Under the pieces are notes generated by a model. The model did not search any database and was not told where the DNA came from. It was given only the letters and a program-made list of their open reading frames with translations. A stretch of 8,766 nucleotides of DNA from Gammaproteobacteria bacterium (GTDB taxonomy: Bacteria; Pseudomonadota; Gammaproteobacteria; Steroidobacterales; SZUA-146): positions 1 to 8,766 of the forward strand of contig QIGP01000055.1 of NCBI GenBank assembly GCA_003228965.1, given 5' to 3'. A program made the translations under genes and the position numbers. Each line of letters starts with the position of its first letter. Position 1 is the first letter of the stretch. Shown here one piece after another: positions 1 through 6,251 of the stretch.

Positions 1-314
1 GGGTTCGGCTTACGTTGGGCGCAAATGGGTTTGTTTGAGACCTATCGACTCGCGGGTGGTGAAGAAGGCATGGCTCACTTTATCCGCCAATTTAGACCTG
101 CACTTGCCTGGCCGTGGACCAAGTTGATGGATGTGCCTGAACTTACCGAGGAACTCATCGAAAAATTGCGTCGCAGTCCGACGCCCAATCGGGAGCCTGG
201 GAAATTCGTGATTTGGAGCGTATTCGCGATCAGAATCTGGTCGGAATTCTATGTGCATTAAAAGGTCGGAGCTGGGGCGCAGGTTTGCTTTTGACTGAAC
301 ATGACAGGCGCCTG
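1..314 (+). pseudogene. L-carnitine dehydrogenase C-terminal remnant, frameshifted
   Basis: The gene enters from the left edge, so only its C-terminal part is seen. Frame 1 reads GFGLRWAQMGLFETYRLAGG, then a WPWTKLMDVPEL segment, which I recognise as the C-terminal helical domain of L-carnitine (3-hydroxyacyl-CoA-type) dehydrogenase. This NAD-dependent enzyme oxidises carnitine to 3-dehydrocarnitine in the cytoplasm. After the EELIEK codons (about 148-165) frame 1 turns into unrelated sequence and stops at 259-261. Family-like sequence resumes in frame 3: KIASQSDAQSG, then RDLERIRDQNLVGIL and WGAG...EHDRRL, ending near 314. The break lies at the run of five A at 161-165, where one extra A would restore a single frame. 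It may be a real mutation or a sequencing error. No stop codon follows EHDRRL; the frame continues into the next remnant. The family call is from memory of the conserved C-terminus, with no alignment run. Confidence 0.72.
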
Positions 315-368
315 AGTGTTTCTTCTGAAGAAAGCAAAAACGGTTCAGATGCCGGACCGATGCGAATG

Positions 369-734
369 CTCGACGTTGCCGTATTGCCTGCCGGAGGAAC
401 CCAGGTTGAGCTGATGCAGGATACGCTGCAGTTGCTACTGCCTGCGACGCGACAGCAGATAGAAGTCGCGCTTCTGTCGCTGCGCATAGGGCGTCTGTTT
501 ACGGGGTTCCGAGGGCGTAAAGTGGCCGACCTGACCGCGGCGGTTGATGCCATAATGTCTATAGCGGGTTATGCCCAGGCCAATTTACACAAACTTGGAG
601 AACTCGACGTTAATCCACTGCTGATCCGTCCAGCCGACCGTTCCTGTTCCGAAATGGCTACAGATCAATATAATGCCGGATCAAAAGGTGCTGGCGCCGT
701 TGTGGTTGTTGCCCTGATTAGAGTCAGCCACTAG
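369..734 (+). pseudogene. ADP-forming acyl-CoA synthetase C-terminal fragment
   Basis: Frame 3 continues without a stop from the dehydrogenase remnant into about 120 codons that resemble the end of the ATP-grasp subunit of ADP-forming acetyl/acyl-CoA synthetases. Visible landmarks are GGTQVELMQDT, LLLPATR, RLFTGFRGR with ADL...AVDAI, and LGELDVNPLLIRP, which matches the ELDVNPLL signature of that family. The usual ending, in which a valine-rich strand carries a VDALI motif, appears here as VVVVALIRV after an extra serine/glycine-rich stretch, so even the tail looks degraded. The CoA-binding, ligase and N-terminal ATP-grasp parts are all absent. There is no good start or ribosome binding site of its own; a TTG at 213 could open the frame only inside the dehydrogenase part. 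I read it as the 3' remnant of a larger gene joined to the dehydrogenase by deletion. The junction lies somewhere between about 315 and 390. Whether any product is made is unknown. Confidence 0.6.
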
Positions 735-807
735 GGGGTAAATAGATTAACTGTTCGACCTGGGTGGGAAGGTTTCTTGAACATTGGTTAATTTTTCAAT
801 AGCACAG

Positions 808-835
808 TCCACAAGAGCGCGTCAACCTGTACAAT
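808..835 (+). promoter_or_regulatory. Possible glcB promoter
   Basis: A TACAAT hexamer at 830-835 matches the sigma-70 -10 consensus at five of six positions. A weak -35 candidate, TCCACA at 808-813, lies 16 nt upstream with four of six matches. This would place the transcript start near 842, about 50 nt before the glcB start codon. It is the best candidate in the 158-nt gap before glcB, but the -35 is poor and the call is tentative. Confidence 0.3.
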
Positions 836-842
836 CGGCATC

Positions 843-864
843 GCTGCAGCAAACAGGCTGCAGC
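843..864 (+). promoter_or_regulatory. GC-rich hairpin in the glcB leader
   Basis: The octamer GCTGCAGC occurs at 843-850 and 857-864. It is its own reverse complement, so the two copies can pair as an 8-bp stem around the 6-nt loop AAACAG. The structure lies 28 nt before the glcB ATG, and the ribosome binding site at 882-886 is outside the stem. It may be an mRNA-stabilising leader stem or a tandem protein-binding palindrome. A T-rich stretch follows, but no clean U tract, so I do not call it a terminator. Confidence 0.4.
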
Positions 865-892
865 TTGTGTTGAATTGTTTCAGGAGCTATAC

Positions 893-3079
893 ATGAGCCA
901 GTCTTCCACGCCGAACTATATTAAAATCGGCGCGCTGAAAGTTGAGGCGTCACTCAAGTCGTTTGTAGAGCAGGAGCTGCTGCCAGACCTTGAATTCAAA
1001 GCGAGCGAATACTGGGCTGGTGTAGAGCGCATCCTGAACGAGCTTAGCCCTCAGAATCGTCGTTTGCTTGATAAGCGCGATTCCCTGCAACGAGCCATAG
1101 ATCAGTGGCACGACAAGCATCGAGGCCAGCCCTGGAACTTTGACAGTTACCTCGGCATGCTTCGTGACATCGGTTACCTGGCCGACGAGGGCGATGAATT
1201 CGCAATACGCACTATTAACGTGGACCCTGCGATTGCATCCATTGCCGGACCACAGCTGGTCGTGCCTGTCAGTAACGCCCGCTTTGCACTTAATGCGGCC
1301 AATGCGCGGTGGGGTAGTTTGTACGACGCCTTATACGGTTCCGACGTCATTGATGAAGACAACGGCAAAACACGAAGCGGTGGCTACAATCCGAAACGCG
1401 GCCGTGCAGTCATTGCGTATGCGGCTGCATTTTTGGATCGCGCTGTTCCGCTTAAGCAAGGCAGCCATGCCGACGTGCAGATGTACAAATTACATCACCA
1501 CGACGACGTCACAAGTATTGAAGTGCTCTTCGATGAAGGCGAGTCGATACTTGAGAATCCAGAACAGTTTGTAGGTCATGCGACCCGTGATGGTCGCCTA
1601 ACGCTTCTTTTTAAGAATAACAATCTGCACATTGAATTGCTGATCGATGATGAGCACTCAATTGGTAAAGACGCCAATGCCCACGTTGCCGACGTGGTTT
1701 TGGAGTCGGCAGTTACGACCATTCAGGATTGCGAAGATTCCGTGGCTGCTGTTGACGCACAGGACAAGGTCGGCGTTTATCGCAATTGGCTTGGTCTCAT
1801 GCGTGGAACACTTTCCGCGAGTTTCAAAAAAGGCGAGCGCACGCTAGAGCGGATGCTGGCGCAAGACCGTTCGTACACTGACGCCAACGGTAGCGAAATC
1901 GTTTTGTCGGGACGCAGCCTCCTGCTTGTGCGCAGTGTTGGTCACTTGATGACCAATAGCGCAATACTGGATGCAAATGGCGATGAAATTCCAGAAGGCA
2001 TCATGGACGCCATTTTTACGTCAACCTGTGCTCTTTACGATCTTCGCCAGCAATCAAAATTGCGTAATAGCCGTACGGGCAGCGTTTACATTGTTAAGCC
2101 AAAAATGCACGGACCAGAAGAAGCGGCGTTCACCAATTTGTTGTTTTCGCACGTTGAGGACATGTTAGGGCTTGCTCGATACACACTCAAAGTGGGCGTG
2201 ATGGATGAAGAACGAAGAACAACCGTCAATTTAAAAGAGTGCATCCGTGCGGTCAAAGATCGGCTGGTTTTTATTAACACCGGATTTCTTGACCGTACAG
2301 GCGATGAAATTCACACAAGCATGCAGGCTGGCGTGATGTTGCCGAAAGACCAGATCAAACAGGAGCCGTGGATTGACGCGTACGAGCGTTGGAACGTCGA
2401 TGTCGGCATTCGCTGCGGACTTCCTGGTAGAGCCCAAATTGGTAAAGGTATGTGGGCAAAGCCCGATGAAATGGCTGAAATGGTTGCGACGAAACACGCG
2501 CAGCTTGAGGGCGGCGCAAATACTGCGTGGGTGCCATCACCTACGGCGGCTACGCTGCACGCCATGCACTACCATGATATCGACGTGTTTAGTCAGCAGC
2601 GCAAATTGATCACTCGTGATCATGCCAGGCTTCAAGATATTTTAACGCCGCCGTTAGCCAATCGCGAACTGTCGGCTGACGAAGTTAGTCAGGAGCTTCG
2701 CAACAGTTGCCAGTCTATTTTGGGTTACGTAGTTCGTTGGATCGATCATGGTGTCGGTTGTTCTAAAGTGCCCGACATTAATGACGTAGGTCTCATGGAA
2801 GATCGCGCTACCTTAAGAATATCGAGCCAACTGTTAGCCAACTGGTTGCGCCATAGTGTGTGTACCGAAGCGCAGGTGACAGAAGTGATGAAAGAAATGG
2901 CTGTGGTGGTCGATCGACAAAACTCTGGCGATCCGACTTACACGGCAATGAGCTCCGATTTTGACAACAACGTCGCATTTGCGGCCGCTTGTGAAATTGT
3001 CTTGTTAGGCGGCATACAGCCAAGTGGATACACCGAACCACTTCTGCATAAGCGCAGGCTACAAAAGAAGAACGGTTGA
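893..3079 (+). CDS. glcB: Malate synthase G
   Basis: Cytoplasmic enzyme that condenses glyoxylate with acetyl-CoA and water to give malate and CoA. The product is 728 residues, the usual size of the G isoform (about 720-730), and homology runs the full length. Visible signatures, numbered from the chosen ATG: LVRSVGHLMTNSAI with the glyoxylate-binding Arg347; GVMDEERRT near 435-443 with the Mg-binding Glu; FINTGFLDRTGDEIH with Asp467; the GLPGRAQIGKGMWAKP block; HGVGCSKVPDI with Cys623; and LMEDRATLRISSQ with the catalytic base Asp637. These correspond to Arg338, Glu427, Asp455, Cys617 and Asp631 of the E. coli enzyme. I chose ATG 893 because AGGAG at 882-886 lies 6 nt upstream. An in-frame TTG at 875 would add six residues but has no good ribosome site. 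No isocitrate lyase gene is next to it. It lies upstream of the prp cluster on the same strand but is probably transcribed separately, since a 234-nt gap with its own promoter follows. Confidence 0.97.
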   Translation: MSQSSTPNYIKIGALKVEASLKSFVEQELLPDLEFKASEYWAGVERILNELSPQNRRLLDKRDSLQRAIDQWHDKHRGQPWNFDSYLGMLRDIGYLADEGDEFAIRTINVDPAIASIAGPQLVVPVSNARFALNAANARWGSLYDALYGSDVIDEDNGKTRSGGYNPKRGRAVIAYAAAFLDRAVPLKQGSHADVQMYKLHHHDDVTSIEVLFDEGESILENPEQFVGHATRDGRLTLLFKNNNLHIELLIDDEHSIGKDANAHVADVVLESAVTTIQDCEDSVAAVDAQDKVGVYRNWLGLMRGTLSASFKKGERTLERMLAQDRSYTDANGSEIVLSGRSLLLVRSVGHLMTNSAILDANGDEIPEGIMDAIFTSTCALYDLRQQSKLRNSRTGSVYIVKPKMHGPEEAAFTNLLFSHVEDMLGLARYTLKVGVMDEERRTTVNLKECIRAVKDRLVFINTGFLDRTGDEIHTSMQAGVMLPKDQIKQEPWIDAYERWNVDVGIRCGLPGRAQIGKGMWAKPDEMAEMVATKHAQLEGGANTAWVPSPTAATLHAMHYHDIDVFSQQRKLITRDHARLQDILTPPLANRELSADEVSQELRNSCQSILGYVVRWIDHGVGCSKVPDINDVGLMEDRATLRISSQLLANWLRHSVCTEAQVTEVMKEMAVVVDRQNSGDPTYTAMSSDFDNNVAFAAACEIVLLGGIQPSGYTEPLLHKRRLQKKNG

Positions 3080-3145
3080 GCTAGTAATACGATGCTCCTG
3101 GTCGTGCCGGCACTACTAAATGCCAAAGTGGCCTCTAATCAACAC

Positions 3146-3173
3146 TGTGGGAGCGGCTGAAACCGCCCCCACA
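3146..3173 (+). terminator. Imperfect hairpin after glcB (weak terminator or REP-like)
   Basis: TGTGGGAGCGG (3146-3156) can pair with CCGCCCCCACA (3163-3173) over 11 positions with a single A-C mismatch, around the loop CTGAAA. It lies 67 nt after the glcB stop. The following bases (ATATGTGTTGAATCTC) contain no strong T run, so intrinsic termination would be inefficient. The TGTGGGAGCGGC arm resembles repetitive extragenic palindromes common in Pseudomonas and relatives, so a REP origin is equally possible. Confidence 0.45.
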
Positions 3174-3228
3174 ATATGTGTTGAATCTCTCTTTAACGCC
3201 CCAGTGTGGTAAAAACCGAGACGATCAC

Positions 3229-3242
3229 ATTGTTGACAAAAA
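3229..3242 (+). promoter_or_regulatory. GntR-type operator, copy 1, overlapping the -35
   Basis: ATTGTTGACAAAAA contains the dyad TTGT-TG-ACAA (3230-3239), which has the GT-N2-AC core typical of operators of FadR/FCD-type GntR regulators. The whole 14-mer recurs perfectly, inverted, at 3289-3302. It overlaps the -35 hexamer of the regulator's own promoter, so a bound dimer would block RNA polymerase. This suggests autoregulation. Operator function is inferred from symmetry and position. Confidence 0.6.
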
Positions 3243-3261
3243 CCACCAAAAAGAACAAAAT
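3233..3261 (+). promoter_or_regulatory. Sigma-70 promoter of the GntR regulator
   Basis: A perfect TTGACA -35 (3233-3238) is followed after exactly 17 nt by CAAAAT (3256-3261), which matches the -10 consensus at four of six positions. The predicted transcript start is near 3268, upstream of the chosen GTG at 3314. If correct, it also rules out the much longer reading of the gene that begins at 3206. The -35 lies inside operator copy 1, and operator copy 2 is just after the start of transcription. Confidence 0.55.
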
Positions 3262-3288
3262 CTGGTCCCCATCGAGCAAAAACCTCCA

Positions 3289-3302
3289 TTTTTGTCAACA
3301 AT
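3289..3302 (-). promoter_or_regulatory. GntR-type operator, copy 2, inverted
   Basis: TTTTTGTCAACAAT is the exact reverse complement of the 14-mer at 3229-3242 and contains the dyad TTGT-CA-ACAA (3292-3301). The two dyad centres are 62 bp apart, close to six helical turns, so two bound dimers would sit on about the same face of the DNA and looping is possible. This copy ends 11 nt before the GTG start of the regulator gene, where it would act as a roadblock or second repressor site. Confidence 0.6.
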
Positions 3303-3313
3303 ATTGGATTCTT

Positions 3314-4006
3314 GTGCCGCCTGGCGACCTATCATCAAGTTCACCCACTCGCCCTGATCAGCTCCTTGAGCGATTGCAGCAAGCGATTGTTGAAGGTGAG
3401 CTGGCGCCAGGCCAAAAACTTCGCGAAGCTGAATTGGCGATGACCTACGGTACGAGTCGGGGCCCCATCCGGGATGCCCTTCGAAGGCTCGAAGCCCAGA
3501 GACTTGTGACGACGACCCCCAACGCGGGAGCGCGCGTAGTAGCGCTGTCCGAGCAGCAGCTACTGGAGCTGTACCAGGTACGTGAAGCGCTCGAAGGTAT
3601 GACCTGTCGACTTGCTGCCGTGAATATGAGCCAGGCACAAATCGATAGGCTGGGCGCACTGCTTGAAACCCATGAGAAAGAAATCGAACGGCGTGCCGGT
3701 AGAGAGTATTTTCGGCAACACGGCGACCTGGATTTTCATTATCAAATAGCCGTCGGATGCGGTAACCAGCTACTGGCTACTGCAGTGTGCAGTGACCACT
3801 ACCAGCTCATGCGTTTGTATCGACGCAAGTTTAGTGCCCACCGAGGGCGACCGCGCCGCGCGCTTACTGAGCATCAACGAATTTTTGCTGCGGTTGAAGA
3901 ACGCGACGGAGAGTTGGCCGAAATTTTAATGCGCCGGCACATTAGCGCGGCCAGGCGAAATATCGAACGCAGTATCGAACGGCGGGCAAAAGACGAGGCC
4001 AAGTAG
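3314..4006 (+). CDS. GntR/FCD regulator, probable propionate (prp) regulator
   Basis: Cytoplasmic DNA-binding transcription factor of the FadR/FCD branch of the GntR family. From GTG 3314 the product has 230 residues, the normal family size. The winged helix-turn-helix is near residues 15-75, with LREAELAMTYGTSRGPIRDA as the recognition region. The FCD ligand domain follows, with all four expected metal ligands: Asp138-x3-His142 (GDLDFH), His187 (TEHQRIF) and His209 (RRHISAA). It should therefore bind a metal-coordinated carboxylate effector; a methylcitrate-cycle acid is a reasonable guess. The frame is open back to a GTG at 3206, but that would add 36 low-complexity residues encoded across the promoter and operators, so I reject it. 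No strong ribosome site precedes GTG 3314, which leaves the start somewhat uncertain. GntR regulators stand in front of prpBC in several gammaproteobacteria, and prpB begins 79 nt downstream here. I give no symbol because prpR is also used for an unrelated sigma-54 activator. Confidence 0.88.
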   Translation: MPPGDLSSSSPTRPDQLLERLQQAIVEGELAPGQKLREAELAMTYGTSRGPIRDALRRLEAQRLVTTTPNAGARVVALSEQQLLELYQVREALEGMTCRLAAVNMSQAQIDRLGALLETHEKEIERRAGREYFRQHGDLDFHYQIAVGCGNQLLATAVCSDHYQLMRLYRRKFSAHRGRPRRALTEHQRIFAAVEERDGELAEILMRRHISAARRNIERSIERRAKDEAK

Positions 4007-4085
4007 GATCTCAATATTTGAAGTTTAATAACTATCTCCCCGATTACCTTCGAACGGGTTGCCAGGAACATACAGGAGTCACTCA

Positions 4086-4967
4086 ATGACAACACGCACA
4101 ACACCCGGTCAGCAGCTGCGAAACGCGGTTGCTGAGCACAAGCCTCTTCAGGTTGTAGGTGCGATCACAGCATTTTCGGCGCGCATGGCCGAGCGCGCAG
4201 GGCATAAAGCACTTTACCTGTCAGGTGGCGGTGTAGCCGCCAATTCACTGGGCATGCCCGACCTTGGAATCAGCAACCTTGACGACGTGCTCATCGATAT
4301 CAGGCGTATTACCGACGTTACTGAATTGCCGCTACTTGTGGATGCCGATACAGGTTTCGGCGGGGCTTTCAGTATTGCTCGCACAGTCCGTTCGATGAGT
4401 AAGGCGGGTGCAGCCGGTCTTCACATCGAAGATCAGGTGGCGCAAAAACGCTGTGGCCATCGGCCCGGTAAGGAAATTGTCTCTAAAGACGAAATGGTTG
4501 ACCGTATCAAGGCGGCCGTCGATGGTCGCATTGATGAAAGTTTCGTTATTATGGCGCGAACCGATGCATTGGCGAGTGAAGGTATGGCTGCAGCACAAGA
4601 TCGTGCAGCGGCCTATGTCGAAGCGGGCGCCGATATGATTTTTCCGGAAGCGATCTACGAACTTGAGCAGTACCGCAGTTTTCGCAGAGCCATAAGCGTG
4701 CCTATTCTTGCCAACATCACTGAATTTGGCAAGACCCCTTTATTCAGTACCCCTGAATTGGGCAAAGTCGGTGTTGATATTGTTCTTTACTGTTGTGGTG
4801 CGTACCGGGCCATGAACCGCGGCGCGGAACTCGTTTACAAAGCAATTCTTGAAGACGGGCACCAGCGCGACGTCGTTGAAATTATGCAAACGCGTGAAGA
4901 ACTTTACGATTATCTGAGCTATCACGAGTTTGAACAAAAACTTGATACGTTATTTGGTGGCGATTAG
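4086..4967 (+). CDS. prpB: 2-methylisocitrate lyase
   Basis: Last step of the 2-methylcitrate cycle: cleaves 2-methylisocitrate to pyruvate and succinate in the cytoplasm. The 293-residue product is a complete member of the isocitrate lyase/PEP mutase TIM-barrel superfamily. Active-site landmarks include SGGG at 46-49, GMPD with Asp58, VDADTGFG with Mg-binding Asp86 and Asp88, HIED with Glu115, the catalytic loop KRCGHRPGK with Cys123, and MARTDA with Arg158. The numbering coincides with E. coli PrpB. KRCGHRP, and not the KKCGHM of isocitrate lyase, together with the short length, makes this a methylisocitrate lyase. ATG 4086 is preceded by AGGAG at 4074-4078, 7 nt away; an in-frame TTG at 4059 lies upstream of that site and is unlikely to be used. 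It follows the GntR gene and precedes prpC by 74 nt. Confidence 0.96.
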   Translation: MTTRTTPGQQLRNAVAEHKPLQVVGAITAFSARMAERAGHKALYLSGGGVAANSLGMPDLGISNLDDVLIDIRRITDVTELPLLVDADTGFGGAFSIARTVRSMSKAGAAGLHIEDQVAQKRCGHRPGKEIVSKDEMVDRIKAAVDGRIDESFVIMARTDALASEGMAAAQDRAAAYVEAGADMIFPEAIYELEQYRSFRRAISVPILANITEFGKTPLFSTPELGKVGVDIVLYCCGAYRAMNRGAELVYKAILEDGHQRDVVEIMQTREELYDYLSYHEFEQKLDTLFGGD

Positions 4968-5002
4968 GCAAGCTCGATTCGATAACACGATGAGTACCCG
5001 AA

Positions 5003-5018
5003 TCTGACACATGTCAGA
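5003..5018 (+). promoter_or_regulatory. Palindrome in the prpB-prpC gap
   Basis: TCTGACA-CA-TGTCAGA is a perfect 7-bp inverted repeat with a 2-nt centre. It lies 12 nt before the prpC ribosome site (AGGAG 5031-5035). The 2-nt centre is too short for an RNA hairpin loop unless the stem shortens, so it looks more like a protein-binding dyad than a terminator. It shares a TGACA element with the GntR operators but not their TTGT half, so a link to that regulator is unproven. Confidence 0.35.
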
Positions 5019-5041
5019 GAAATTGAACGCAGGAGAAGACA

Positions 5042-6169
5042 GTGGTTGACAAAAAGACAGGTGGTGCAGGACTACGCGGCCAGGTGGCTGGTAAATCGGC
5101 TATATGTACAGTCGCGCAAGGGCATTCGGGTCTCACTTACTTCGGTTACGAAGTAGATGACCTTGCCGATAATTGTGACTTCGAAGAAGTCGCCTACCTG
5201 CTGTTTACTGGCGAGCTGCCAAACGCTGCTCAATTAGCCGACTACAAAGCCAGGCTCAAAAAGCAAATGGACATTCCCACCGAGCTTAAAGCCGTGCTGG
5301 AACTTATTCCGAAAGACGCCCACCCAATGGACGTGCTCAGAACAGGTGTTTCCATGTTGGGAAATCTTGAAACCGAAACAGATTTTTCACAAGGCCGCGA
5401 CAAAGCAGATCGTCTGATTGCTACGCTGCCGGGAATTCTTTGTTACTGGTATCGATTTAGTCACGACGGCGTGCGTATTGATCTGAATACAGGTGAAGAC
5501 ACCGTTGCGGGGCATTTCCTGCACCTGCTTCACGGTGAAGCACCTAATGACCTGCATCGTCAGGTTATGCAGGTGTCTCTCATTCTTTACGCAGAACATG
5601 AGTTCAATGCGTCAACATTTACCGCGCGGGTTTGTGCATCAACGCTGTCTGATTTTCATAGCTGCATTACTGCTGCAATTGGCTCTCTGCGTGGACCTTT
5701 GCACGGTGGCGCTAACGAGGCGGCTATGGCGCTTATCGAGAAGTGGTCTTCACCTGACGAAGCCGAGCGCGAAATTCTTGGCATGCTGGAGCGCAAGGAA
5801 AAGATCATGGGCTTTGGTCATGCGGTTTACACAGAGTCGGATCCGCGCAATGCCATTATCAAAAAATGGTCTGAGAAACTTGCGAGCAACGTTGGCGATA
5901 CCACGTTGTATCCTGTGTCTGTACGTTGTGAAGAAGTCATGTGGCGCGAGAAGAAACTGTTCTGCAATGCCGATTTCTTTCACGCTTCTGCGTATCACTT
6001 CATGGGCATTCCGAGCAAATTGTTTACGCCTATATTCGTCATGTCGCGAACAACAGGTTGGGCGGCACATGTGTTTGAACAGCGTGTCGACAATCGAATT
6101 ATTCGTCCAAACGCGGAGTACGTAGGCCCTGGCCCGCGCAAAGTCACGGCGATAGGGTCTCGTACTTAA
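5042..6169 (+). CDS. prpC: 2-methylcitrate synthase
   Basis: Condenses propionyl-CoA with oxaloacetate to form 2-methylcitrate and CoA, the entry step of the cycle. The 375-residue product is a full-length short-type citrate synthase fold protein. It opens with the GLRGQVAGKSAICTV segment typical of PrpC. The catalytic triad is visible: His221 in LRGPLHGGANE, His260 in KIMGFGHAVY and Asp311 in CNADFFHAS. The C-terminal FEQRVDNRIIRPNAEYVGP block, typical of 2-methylcitrate/short citrate synthases, is intact. The start is GTG 5042, with AGGAG at 5031-5035, 6 nt upstream; no ATG fits as well. Placement between prpB and prpD supports methylcitrate over citrate synthase, although these enzymes often accept acetyl-CoA too. 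The start codon region carries an 11-nt match to the GntR operator arm (see findings). Confidence 0.95.
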   Translation: MVDKKTGGAGLRGQVAGKSAICTVAQGHSGLTYFGYEVDDLADNCDFEEVAYLLFTGELPNAAQLADYKARLKKQMDIPTELKAVLELIPKDAHPMDVLRTGVSMLGNLETETDFSQGRDKADRLIATLPGILCYWYRFSHDGVRIDLNTGEDTVAGHFLHLLHGEAPNDLHRQVMQVSLILYAEHEFNASTFTARVCASTLSDFHSCITAAIGSLRGPLHGGANEAAMALIEKWSSPDEAEREILGMLERKEKIMGFGHAVYTESDPRNAIIKKWSEKLASNVGDTTLYPVSVRCEEVMWREKKLFCNADFFHASAYHFMGIPSKLFTPIFVMSRTTGWAAHVFEQRVDNRIIRPNAEYVGPGPRKVTAIGSRT

Positions 6170-6251
6170 CGCGTACAATCTGCCAAACTATTACCCGTTT
6201 ATTGTTTAGCGGACTTACTTGACCCGCCCTATTTGAATTGGAACAAACGCT

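Noticed and set aside
230..553. 107-codon - strand frame across the left-edge relic
   Set aside because: Its sequence is the Ser/Arg/Pro-rich type expected opposite a GC-rich coding frame, while the + strand carries recognisable family motifs.
875..892. TTG start at 875 for malate synthase
   Set aside because: The AGGAG ribosome site at 882-886 lies between it and ATG 893, which has ideal spacing.
3104..3113. GTGCCGGCAC palindrome after glcB as a terminator
   Set aside because: The dyad has no loop and no following T run. A 10-nt palindrome in GC-rich DNA can arise by chance.
3206..3313. 36-residue N-terminal extension of the GntR regulator from GTG 3206
   Set aside because: It would be translated from promoter and operator DNA, has a low-complexity composition and exceeds the family's usual length. 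GTG 3314 gives a normal-sized protein.
3225..3659. 144-codon - strand frame opposite the GntR gene
   Set aside because: It is antisense to the helix-turn-helix coding region and the operators, with no ribosome site or recognisable domain.
4007..4085. Separate prpB promoter or GntR operator in the gntR-prpB gap
   Set aside because: No TTGTnnACAA dyad and no convincing -35/-10 pair was found; read-through from the regulator's promoter is sufficient.
5493..6125. 210-codon + strand frame inside prpC
   Set aside because: It lies wholly within prpC in another frame, is rich in Arg/Cys/Leu as expected of a shadow frame, and matches no family I recognise.
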